64,000 nt of DNA from Monocercomonoides exilis. Lineage: Eukaryota; Preaxostyla; Oxymonadida; Polymastigidae. This document shows, piece after piece, positions 13,447-23,765 of this stretch (the stretch's first letter is position 1; each line of letters begins with the position of its first letter). Made by a program: the position numbers and the translations under genes. The stretch covers positions 434,001-498,000 of the forward strand of contig LSRY02000052.1 in assembly GCA_001643675.2 (NCBI GenBank). Reading direction: 5' to 3'. The notes below the pieces were generated by a model. It worked only from the letters and a program-made list of their open reading frames with translations. It was not told where the DNA came from and made no database searches.

Positions 13447-13983
13447 CGCACAAAATACCGGACAAGATCGCTTTCACAATAACTGAAAGAGAAACAATTC
13501 TGAAAATTTTCCTCAAATTTTATCTCATCAATGCAAACTCATTTGATATGCAAAACTTTCTTTATTGCTTCATTTGTGCTTAGAAAAAAGTTATTTTAAA
13601 AGTTTTGCATATCAAATGGTGGTAAATATTGACTTTCAAGCTTTTTTTGCACAAAGCACAAAAAAACTGCTTCACTCTTAACTTTATTTCGCTTTCTCAG
13701 ATTTCAAAATAAATTTGATTTTCATATCCTTTAACAGGTATCATTGAAATCAAAACAAAAAGTTTTCCAACATTTCACGAATTTCAAAAAATGAACACAT
13801 TTTTATTGCATTTTTTGTTCTCAAAAAGCTTACCAAAAGTGCGTTATTTTTCAATGAAAATACCTGAAGACAAATATTTTGTACCAAATGAGTTTGCATT
13901 GATGAGATAAAATTTGAGGAAAATTTTCAGAATTGTTCCTCTTTCAGTTATTGTGAAAGCGATCTTGTCCGGTATTTTGTGCG
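13447..13983. repeat. Short inverted repeat (98-bp arms) with nested hairpin, possible snap-back element
   Basis: Arm 1 is 13447-13544 and arm 2 is 13886-13983. They are reverse complements at 97 of 98 positions by eye, around a 341-bp spacer. Inside the spacer edge, 13541-13559 and 13599-13617 form a second perfect 19-bp inverted repeat. Immediately after arm 2, TGTCCGGTATTTNNTGCG occurs twice in tandem (13966-13983 and 13985-14002). The arrangement resembles a small foldback or MITE-like element, but I could not define target-site duplications. Confidence 0.7.
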
Positions 13984-14747
13984 CTGTCCGGTATTTCATG
14001 CGATATCTGTATGTTGAATATCCACTTTTCAGTATTCATTCAAAAACATAAGAGACGATTATTCAAACCGAAATTGTTCACAAAAAAAGTCTGACTTCAA
14101 AAATAATTACACGAATATCCTTTTTTTAGTTTTTCAGAAAGAGAAATTTTGAAATTTATAATTTCATTTTGAAACTTTTGAATTCGAATGTCTTGCATTC
14201 ATATTCACTTGAACATATTTTATCCCCAGAAATTTGAAACACTTTTTTTGGGGACTTTGACATTCAACGAAGTGTGATTTGACTGGTTGGTTTGCAAAGT
14301 CGGAGAGCACTCGAAATGCTGCTAACACCAGAACATCCAACAAACACGATGTTTTGAATGTTTTGAGAATGAATCTGTGTCAACTTCAAAAAGGATTCTT
14401 CGATTGCTCTTGATTTTGAAATCAAATGGCATTTTTAAAACGACACATTCTTCAAGCTGTCTTTCAGAAAAAGAAAAAGAAAAAGAAAAGAATTAAATAT
14501 TGCAAACAATTTTTTGACTCACAGCCAAAGTGATCGCCAAAAAAAAAATTAAAGCAAATTTGAAATGACGTGGAGGATAAACTCCAGAATCAAAATAAAA
14601 TAAAAAATAAAATAAAATAAAAAATGAAATTAAAAATTTATGCAAATCAATAAATAAATAAATATTTATTTGAATGTTCGAATAAATATTCAGCTATCTA
14701 TTCGTCAAGTGCTCGCTTCCGAGGCAGCCACCCATTCCCACCCCATT

Positions 14748-16845
14748 CTATGGAGTGACTCTTCCCATATACCGCGGATACATGCACGCGTCTCGGATGT
14801 GGTACGTGTTCGTCAGCCAGCACAGAATTCGCTCCACCCCAAGTCCAAATCCGCTGTGTGGCGCTGTCCCATACTTCCTCAGGTCCAGATACCAGTTAAA
14901 TGGCTTCGGATCCATCTTCCTCTCTTCCAGCACTTTGCACAGCTCGTCGTAGTCTGAAATCCTGCTGCTTCCCCCAATAATTTCTCCAACCGTCGGCACA
15001 AGAACATCCACACTTTCTGTAAACAGCGGGTCGTCTTTGCATTTCTGATCAATAATTCCCATCAGCCCCCAGCCACACCAAAAATCAAAACAATGCAATA
15101 AACACAAAAACACGTTTTAAACACAATATTCATAATCGCGAAACTCTCAAAAAAAAAAAAGAAGAAGAAGAAAGTATTCACCACACCTTCATGTAAAATG
15201 CTTTTTGGCACGCTGGGAATCGCATCAGCATAACCGGCACGTTGATGGTGTCCACAAGAAACCGCTCTGGCTTCTCTGGAATGTCGTCGGGATATTCATA
15301 ATATGTTCCATCTTCTTTCTTCACATCGTGATCCTTCAGCCATCTGCATTAAAAAAAGAAGAAGAAGAAATAAAACATGTAATAAATAAATAAATAAATA
15401 AGCAAATAAAATATAGCCTGCTCTATCAAAACACATCCACCCACGAAAGTCTCATCCTCACGTGTTTCATACTGGATGGCTTCCATATATGTCATTCGCT
15501 TAAACGGTCGCTGCAGGGGCTTAAAGTCCTTGTTGAGCACGCTCAGATCGTCCTTGCACACCTCTATCATCTTGTCGATGACAGTGCATATGAAGTCTTC
15601 TATGAAGCCAAGAAACGCATCAAACTCCATAAACGGCATTTCTGCCTCAAGATGAGTGAACTCTGCCAAATGCCGCCTGGTTGTGCTCTTTTCTGCTCTG
15701 CAATTTCCACAAAATCAAGCGACAAGAAAGTTATAATGAATGAATGAATGAAACAATAGTTCGGTGAATAAATTGCGTAAAAACATTACAATTTGGTTTG
15801 TTTTGTTTTTTTAAAAAATAAAAAATAAATAATTAAAATAAAAAATAAATAATTAAAATAAAAAATAAAAACTCACTAATAAATCGATTAATCATCCAAA
15901 CCTATAGCTCGGCAGAATGCAGAACACATTTCCTAATGATTGTATCACAGTTTCCAAATACAGTTGCGACGATTCCGTCAGAAACGCTGTTTGGTCGTAA
16001 TACTTAATAGCAAACATTTCAGATCCGCCCTCGCAAGCATTCTTCACAATCGTTGGCGGCGTAACCTCCTCAAAGTTTTTGGAATAAAGATACTTTCGAT
16101 ATTCAAACAAAAGCCTCGACCGAACTCTCATTGTTCTCGTAAGAATGTCTCCTCTGTGCTGCAGATGGCGATAATTCATTCTTTGCTCAACCCCACTGTC
16201 AGGGTTCAACAGCTGCTCAAATTCTGCTGGGCATGGCCCAATCACTTCAACATAATCCAACAAAATCTCAAATGGCGATATTTCTGTTGTTCCTTTCTGC
16301 ACTGTGCCCCACGCATCGATGGTGCTTTCTCTCGTCAAGTTTACAATAACATCTGACTTTGCAAGCGCCCCGTGCGCAACACACTGAACTTGCTTCCCCA
16401 GATTTCTCAACGCAATAAAAACAAGGTTTTTCCCGTGCATCCGGATTGATGAAACCCACCCGAACGAATGTATCCGTTCCCCGAGATGCTCTGGAACGTC
16501 TCCAACCTTGACTTCGGGAGCTGTTGGATCGCTGTTGGTGATTTGGATTGAACTCGAAGGAGTCGAAGATGACGACGCTGCGTCTGATGGAGTCTCTGAA
16601 GACGACGCTTTCGCTTCTTCGCGCTTGGCTGCCTTCAATTCCTTTGTCAGATTGCGTCGGATTTCCTTTTCCTTCTTCTTCCTCCCGCTTGTAGTGACTT
16701 TTCCTCCTGTCGATATAATCTCTTCTTCATATTTCTTCAGCCCTTCTGCAAGCCTCTTCAAATACTCTGGCGGCAATTCCTCGAACGTCCCTTGCTTTTT
16801 CGTTTTTTCTTCCTCGATTTCAACCTTTGAATCCGCAGTTGACAT
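14748..16845 (-). CDS. asnS/NARS1-like: Cytosolic asparaginyl-tRNA synthetase (left copy)
   Basis: This enzyme charges tRNA-Asn with asparagine in the cytosol. The four exons are 16845-15902, 15697-15473, 15343-15187 and 15044-14748, with matching phases and 540 residues, the usual eukaryotic length. A charged N-terminal extension (residues 1-100) precedes an OB-fold anticodon-binding domain ([20 protein letters not shown]). Class II motif 2 is formed across intron 1: SYR, then [19 protein letters not shown]. The segment [14 protein letters not shown], typical of AsnRS rather than AspRS, is formed across intron 2. Motif 3 is [13 protein letters not shown], and the protein ends canonically in [10 protein letters not shown] before TAG. 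Donors are GTTTGG, GTATGA and GTGTGG. It diverges from the module-family gene starting near 17074, 229 bp away. Confidence 0.95.
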
Positions 16846-17073
16846 GAATTGTTATTCGATCAATTCCCATCATTTGATTATATTTCATTAATTTTTTTCT
16901 GGCCAGGTTTGCAAGAACAGAATGGCCCGCGGGCAGGGTGCTTCCTCTGCACACAAAACAAGCGAAACAGGAGATTGAATGAAAGGCAGCCATAATATTA
17001 GAAATATTTTCTGATTTTGCATGCTTCTTTGCTTTTGCGCGAAGTTTCCTTGTATTTGCGTATTGTTTTCGAT
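16846..17073. promoter_or_regulatory. Putative bidirectional promoter region
   Basis: A 228-bp gap lies between the divergent starts of AsnRS (16845, minus) and the module-family gene (17074, plus). It contains AT-rich blocks but no element I can name. A basic open frame on the minus strand (16820-17206) overlaps it and may be a small gene or a shadow, so the start on the plus side is uncertain. Confidence 0.35.
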
Positions 17074-19540
17074 ATGAGTCTAATTTATTCTTCGGAGGCG
17101 TCGCACTATCGCTTGTGGCCGTTTTCTTCTGAAAATGCTGCTTCAAGCGTGCTGCAGTCTTCGTGTTCTTCTTCATCGTCTCATCCATTTGGAATAAGCG
17201 CCCCACACACCCAAGAGCCGTGCAGCAAACCCTTTTTGCCTTGCTTGATTCGATTCGGCCAGACAGCCCGAACCGAGGACGAAAGCTGCTGTGATGCGTC
17301 TCAGAATCATTGCTATGAAAAAACCGTTTCTCAAGGTTATCCGAAGTCGTGCTTCGTTGGCAGCAGTCAACTTCTTTCGTGTGGCCGGACGAGCACCAAG
17401 GATGACGATGGAGAAGGCTGGGGATGCGAAGCTTTATGGCAGGATAACTTTGAAGGAAAAAAGGATTTGAAGGATTTGAAGGATTTGCAGCCGAATGCGA
17501 AGAAGTTGCTGGAGTTTGAGCCTATTGTTGGGTCTCCTCCACTGACAAATATAGCCGCGCCTGGAGCTGGTGTCGAAGCATGGAACGAGATTTCTTGCCA
17601 ATCGACTGGGAAGAGGATCTGGAAAAAGGAAAGCAGGTGTTTTGAGTCACCTTCGAAGGGCAAGAGCGCAGAATTTCACGAACGCTTTTTTGTGGGGACG
17701 GTTCAAGGGTATGTTCAGGAGTGTGCAAAGGAGCTTGCTTGGCGGGAGGAAAAGAAAGAAAGCGAAATCCGAGATGAAAATGTGATTTCTCAAGGAAACA
17801 ACAACAGAATGGAGTCTCGTTCTGGCCCTGACGAGCACAACAGCCGCAGCACGAAGCAGTCGCCTGGGTTGGATTCTGTTGGGTCGTGGTCGTCTCTTTC
17901 GGACTCTTCATTGGAGGAGCATCTGGCGCAGAATTTTGTCGACTGGCAGCCAGTGGATGTGATGCAGAGGGAGAGATGCGCAGATGTGGACTTTACAGTG
18001 AGAGGAGAAAAGAGAACGGAAATAGCAGAGGAAAAGAAGGAGGAGATGGTTGGGCGGTGGCGGCGCTATGAGCTGGAGAGCAGAACGAGGGAGGATGGAG
18101 GTGTTTTGGCAGAGGGGGAAAGCAGCAGCAAAGAACAGGAGAAAGGAAAAGAAAAGTTGGAGGGAGAGAAAGATATGGTGAATGGGAATCGGGGGAGATT
18201 GAAGGTGATCAAAAGGGAAATCAAAGAGGCGAGAGAGTACTACAAAGTGTTTGGTGTTTGGGTTAGAAAAAACTGGGGTGGAGAAGAAGAAGAAGAAGTG
18301 CGGCTGTGGGAGGAAGCTGAAAGAAGGGTGAGAGAAAAAGAGAGAAAGGGATGTTGGAAGGGGGAAGAAGGAGATGCCATTTGCGCAACAATCGAAGAGC
18401 TGAAGACCAAAACGAAAGAAGGCGAAACAGGTAAAATGGAAGAAGAATCAGAAAAAGAAAAAAGAAAAAGAGGGGATGCTTCGGCTGCGGATTGAAAGAG
18501 AAGAAGCAAAGCAGAAAGAGAAGGAGTGGAAAGAAGCAATGAGCGATATGGAACGGTATGAGCTGAGTCTGCGAAAGGACTATGAAAAGAAGAGTAGAAT
18601 CGACTGCACAAAGGACAGTGATTGCCGTTCTTCACTTCGAGAGTGTCATGTTCTTTCTTTGCCCACGGAAGATTCAACACCATGTGAAAAGGGCAATGCG
18701 ACTGCGAGCTCAAGTGATCTGTGCAGAATATCCCCAGCGTTGCCATCTGGGCACTGGCAGGATGCGGCTGTAATTGCTCAAGCTGTCCTGAATTCATCAT
18801 CTTGCTCCCCTGCTCCCTTTATTCCCTTTGCTCCAGAGCCTGCTCCACCGTTTGCGAACTTGCTTGGACCTCGCTTGTGCTCCTTCAGAAATCAGCATTT
18901 AATCAATCAGAAATATTCATCAAATTTGACCATTGCTTCTCCTCGTGCAGCATTTGGGCCATCTCCATATTTTAACTCAGCAAATGATCCGTCATTCAAA
19001 TCCTTTGTTTTGTCATCGCTGCCTCGCCTCAAATGCTCTGGTGATGATATTTTCTGCCGGAATTCATTCAACCCTTGCTGTATTGAAAATCCACCATTTC
19101 CCGTCCAAAAGGAAGGAGCTTCTGAAGTATTTTCTGCAATGTCGAATACTTGCTCTGATGATAATATAAACGATTCGAAAGCGAGTGTCAAACACCTGTC
19201 AAGTGATGTTTCAATAGAAAATCATTGCATTACCACATCATTTATTTCATTTGCCTTTTTCAAAAGCAAAGTTCGGGCTAATCTCCTCAAGGCCGAACTT
19301 CGTGGGTTGCACGATAAAGGAAAATTGATCATGCGTGCTCGGCTGCTGTCTCAAACTCCTCCACAGATGAGATTTTTGTGGAGCTTTGATGAGCCTCCGG
19401 AGAACGTTAAAAAGGAGTGGAAAAGGTGGTTTTATCTGAAAGGAAGGTTCAAAGGTAAGTACTCAAAAAAACAGCTTGAAGCAATATTTTTAGAAAAGAA
19501 AAGCAAAGAAAATCGAAACTGCGAAGAAAAGCCAACCTGA
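17074..19540 (+). pseudogene. Module-family protein (left copy), frame broken by one extra A
   Basis: No known family is recognised. From ATG 17074 the frame is open to 18495, where a six-A run (18458-18463, five in the other arm) shifts it. The continuation is open to TGA at 19540. The intact version would be about 820 residues. Visible parts are a segment SLEEHLAQNFVDWQPVDV, a GRWRRYELE block, then the core KREIKEAREYYKVFGVWVRK followed by NW and an acidic LWEEAERR helix at residues about 376-419. A long charged helical region and a Ser/Pro-rich tail follow. The same blocks recur twice in the gene at 40280-44905. The start is uncertain because other frames are also open upstream of 17460. 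The frameshift may be a sequencing error. Confidence 0.55.
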
Positions 19541-21808
19541 AAGGGGAAAAAAAGATTTTTTTTAGTCATTAAGAGGTAAGATTGCTTATTAAAATAGAAG
19601 GTAGTAAATAATAATGCATTATTTTATATTTTTTGCGTTTTATTGATATGAAAGCTTTGTTTGACTTTAGTTGTTTTGAGTGAAAATTATTGTTGGTTAT
19701 TTGTATTTGTTTGACTTATGTTCGAATTATAATAGATGAAATTTGAATAGACTTGTTCAATTCAAATAAATCCATTTAATTCAAATAAAGTTAGTTTATT
19801 TTAAATGAAGTTGGTATATTTTAAATAGATATTTTACCATAACTATGAATTGTTTCGTAAAAAATTATAAATTCTGGATACAAACAAGTTTTTTCAAATA
19901 GTTCAACTTTTTAGACGAAACATCTATGTTGTTCCTGTAATTACTCATTCTTTCGATAAATATAGTTTTTTTACTGATAAACCATGAAAAACCCGTAACA
20001 AGTCTGTCTTTCTCGTAATAACCCTGTCTTTTTTGGTATTCATTTAAATGAAATTGTTGTGGGTTAATGAAAAAAACTTTCAAATCCATCAGTCAGCGAA
20101 TGAATTTCTATATTTGATTGATTTCATTTGTTTATCATGTTGTGAACATTCATTCTCGATGAAAAAATGACATAATTTTCGTTTATCAAAAGAAAAATTG
20201 GTCGAATATTTGAAATATTTTCCATTGTTTTTTGCAAATGTGTGAATGTTTTTTTGTTGTTTTTTTGAAAATCAAAAAATCTCCAGAAACATTATTATTT
20301 CTCAATGCGACAATGGTTTCCATTAAAAGAAATGCTCTTTGACAGATATCATGAGTTATTCTCGTAACAAATGCTTCTTATCCGTAATAACTGCGACTTA
20401 TTAGTAATAAGTTCATTATTCAGAAAAGAATCACACTCTCCGTAAAATATCTAATGAAGATTATTTATTCAAATTAACGCTGAAATCCATCTTGAAAATG
20501 TACTTAAAAAATTATATTTTATCTTTCAAAATTGCTAAATGGTACATTTGGTGTTGTTTTTTAAAGAATAAATAATTCAATTTTTAAAACAATTTTGATC
20601 TTTTAGTTTTTAATTGGAAATATGACAAAATTCCAACAAAATGAGCTTCAAAGTCAAAAAAAAAAAAAGAAAAAGAAAAAAAAAAAAAAAGAAAGAAAGA
20701 AAAGAAAAGAAAAGAAAAGAAAAGAAAAGAAAAGAAAAGAAAAGAAAAGAAAAGAAAAAGAAAAAAAAAAAGAAAAGAAAAGAAAGAAAAGAAAAAGAAA
20801 GAAAAGAAAAGAAAAAACTTGAGAGTTTAAGAAATCCTTTGCGACAATTAAATTTTTTGTGAATTGAGTCGGTCGAATTTGCAAAGGAATGTCGACAAAC
20901 TTCTAATTAATAAGAATAGATTGTTTTTTGATTAAAAACTTTTTTTCAGAAATAAATAATTGAAAATTATTAATTCTTTATATTCAAAAAAATAGTTTAA
21001 TATTTTTTTCACCATTATTTTGATTGTTCTGATGTCAAATTGAATTGAGGGATAGATCAAAATGTTTTTCCTGGAATAACTCTGTCAGGCTTTGTTTGCA
21101 CTCTGTTTTTCGGTGTACAAACTGTATGTACTTTGTTAATCTGTAATCTTGATCATAAATCGTCTTTGTCTTTATATTATCGTTAAATTTTTCAAATAAG
21201 ATATTCTTTTTATTTTATCTCTATTGTTATGCATAATTGTAATTATCATCAGTTAAACAGAACAAACGCAATCAAATTAATTTTGAAATTGGTTGCTTTG
21301 ATTTAATGAATCTTCAAACTTTAAGATAAAAAATCTCGAAAGTTTTTCACGAAAAAAGATCGCACTTTTAAGTTTTGTTTCTGATTTTCTTAGAATTGTT
21401 TCGTTATTTCCAGATATATTCTTTATTGTTAATTATTTTTTTAATTATTACATGGATTTAGTCTAACTTAATTCTTGTTATTATATTTTTTTACAAACAA
21501 TAGAAAAATTTTTCAAAAAATCAGTGTAGCTTTCAGTTGCTGACTCCTTTTTCAAATTTCTGATATTCCAGAATAAGTATTATTAATAAACTGGTTTGAA
21601 AAGTCAATTGATTGTAAATTTTTCGTTCTTTGTAAACGACAGAAATTTCGATCAAGCTTGTTCATGAAAAATTTAAACAAGAAGATATATATGTTGATTT
21701 GGGAAAGTGTTTAAAAAGAATATTATATTGACTATGTCTTATCTACTTTTAAATATTTATTTGTTAACTGTTTGTTGAAAAAATGCCTTTGTATGAATAT
21801 CGGGTTAG
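19541..21808. other. AT-rich non-coding stretch of left arm with 20-bp periodic motif
   Basis: About 2.3 kb with no supported gene. CGTAAYAA occurs at 19994, 20014, 20363 and 20383, and AGTAATAA at 20403, so members of each group are exactly 20 bp apart. A 74-codon minus-strand frame at 19865-20089 overlaps part of this repeat and is not supported. The same sequence is mirrored in the right arm (about 31970-34370). Confidence 0.5.
20656..20817 (+). repeat. A/G simple-sequence tract (left arm)
   Basis: 162 bp of pure A and G, mostly AAAAG units with long A runs. It is the main site of length difference between the arms: the right-arm counterpart is about 149 bp. Lysine/arginine-rich frames here are artefacts of the repeat. 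Confidence 0.9.
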
Positions 21809-22837
21809 AAAATAAATGAGTTTTGGATCAAAAGAGTAGGTCCAAAGCTGGATGAGCTTGTATCGATGGAGATGATGCTGGAAAAGTTTCAAAAGAGAAA
21901 GGAGAACAATGTAGAAAGGAAAAAAATGAATAGATCGCGGAGAATATGTGAGAAAAATGTTATTCATTCAGAGACATAAAAACATTCGTTGAGTGAGAGC
22001 GGATCGACAGAATACATTCTGGGGAAAGATTCAGATAAGATTCCTGATTGGGCTTTAGAAAAGGAAGAGGAGGAAGAGACAAGGAAACGAACTCCCTCAC
22101 CTTCTATCTCATCCACTTCAACAACAGACACAGATGCAACATTTGTTCTTGGGGAGGATCTGTGTCCAACTTCTTCTTCCATGTCTAACTTAGTTGATTC
22201 AATAGCTTGTTCTTCGCATCATAAAAAATTGATTGTGAATCTGAAAGATTCACTGTTCATGCTGCTTCATGGGAGGAATAATACAAAGGAGATGACGATA
22301 GGAACGCTGGAAGAAAGAATGATAACTGCTTCCCAAATCCTGTTCTGGGTAACCAATGGAGCTCTTCATTCATTTGACGAAATGGAAAATCCACTCCAAT
22401 CATTGGACAATTTGAGTCCTCACATTGTGTTGTTCTCTGAGCACGTGGTGATTTGTATTGTGATGCAAACTGGGAGTTCTTCGTCAGAGGATTCGGGCAC
22501 ATCGTCTGTGTCATCGTTGAACATTGTCTCGTCATCATCAAATGTGTCGGTGATGAGCGAGAGGTTCACGGACTCGCTGCTGCCTTCGTCGGCGTTTGAG
22601 GATGAAGAAGGGGAAAAGGAGTATTTGCGGTGGAGGACGCTGGAGCTGCTGGATGGGAGGAAGAGGCATGCGACAAAGAAGTCGGTTGTGTTTTCGATGG
22701 GGATGATGCTGTTGGAGTGCATGACGCTGGCGATCCCGTTTGGGGGTGTGAAACACAGGCAGCTGGAGATACGATACGGAGAAAAACCAAAGAATATAGT
22801 AACTGATGAGCCGTTTCTTGAGATGGTTGCGAGATAA
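21809..22837 (+). pseudogene. Kinase-like domain fragment (left copy)
   Basis: The frame is open from 21809 but crosses an in-frame TAA at 21977-21979. Coding-like sequence lies on both sides (KRVGPKLDELVSMEMMLEKF before, STEYILGKDSDKIPDWALEK after). The C-terminal part, LRWRTLELLDGRKRHA then SVVFSMGMMLLECMTLAIPF, follows the kinase C-lobe pattern around APE and the DVWSxGxxLxExxTGxxPF helix. It lacks a visible catalytic HRDxK or DFG. There is no ATG near the start of the downstream frame, and the domain ends early at 22837. This is best read as a decayed member of the kinase-like proteins abundant in oxymonads. A 40-50-bp intron removing the TAA cannot be excluded. Confidence 0.6.
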
Positions 22838-23765
22838 CAGAGGGAACTGATATTTCAAAATAACGAACAATGTCAAAAGAGTTATATCATTTTCAACAGT
22901 TATCAAAAAATTGTTTTTTATTTTCTTTCTTTATTATTTTTATTGTTATTTATTATTAATTTGTATCAATAACAGCACACCTTTTATATTAACATGACAT
23001 GTCCTGGTGAATTTTCTTTTTTGGTGAAATAATCGAGTTAGAGACATGTTTTCCAATCTTTCTTTAGAACTTGGAGAAGTTCTAATTTTTTTTAATTTTG
23101 CTTTCTGACATTAATTTTTATTCAATTTTTCTCACACATTGAAAACAATAATTGCACAAATATTTATCCATTAATGAACAATTAAAGCATATTGCGAAGA
23201 TAAATACACGAAAAAAACCAAACTGAATGAACAAAAGTGTTCTTTGTTGCAAAGAAACATTGATTTGATTTGGTGATATGAAAAAATACATTATCTCAGA
23301 AAATACATGGTTAACAGCAATTATTATCAGTTTTAAAAATCACTCGTCATTCAGAAGAATGAAAAACGTTCGAATTCGAAACGAAAGTTCCACGAACATT
23401 GTTGAACGCATCGATTTGGATGAATAGCAACTGAAAGCTAAGAAGATTATTTTATTTAAATAAATAAATAAATATATTTTCAAGTATTCATTCACAGTCT
23501 TCAGATGATTCAATAAAAAAATTAAGCATGCCTTGTTTTTGAAACTCATTTGTCTTCTTCTTTATTGCTTTATGCTTAAATTGATGTTAAATATAAAAAG
23601 TCAATATAAAAACATTTAGGAAATAAACAATACCAAACATTGTTCAGAAAACTGCAATATTTTGAAGGCATTATTATCAGGTTTCACACATTTCTCAGAA
23701 CTCATCACTGAAAAGTTAAAAGATTGCTTTTCCTTTCAAATCATTTAATCTTCAAAAAGATTCCT
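22838..23765. other. AT-rich spacer between kinase-like fragment and hAT gene (left arm)
   Basis: About 930 bp with no supported gene. It is presumably the 3' flank of the transposase and may contain one terminus of the element, but I could not find a convincing terminal inverted repeat. The mirrored stretch is 30166-31091. Confidence 0.5.

Noticed and set aside
13386-13583. 65-codon gene overlapping the short inverted repeat
   Set aside because: Most of it is the repeat arm itself; the frame carries no family signal.
19865-20089. 74-codon minus-strand gene (also mirrored at 33826-34050)
   Set aside because: It overlaps the 20-bp periodic motif, has no recognisable motif and has non-coding composition. 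Its presence in both arms only reflects the duplication.
20622-20884. Lys/Arg-rich or Phe-rich small proteins in the A/G tract
   Set aside because: Direct translations of AAAAG repeats, with length differing between arms.
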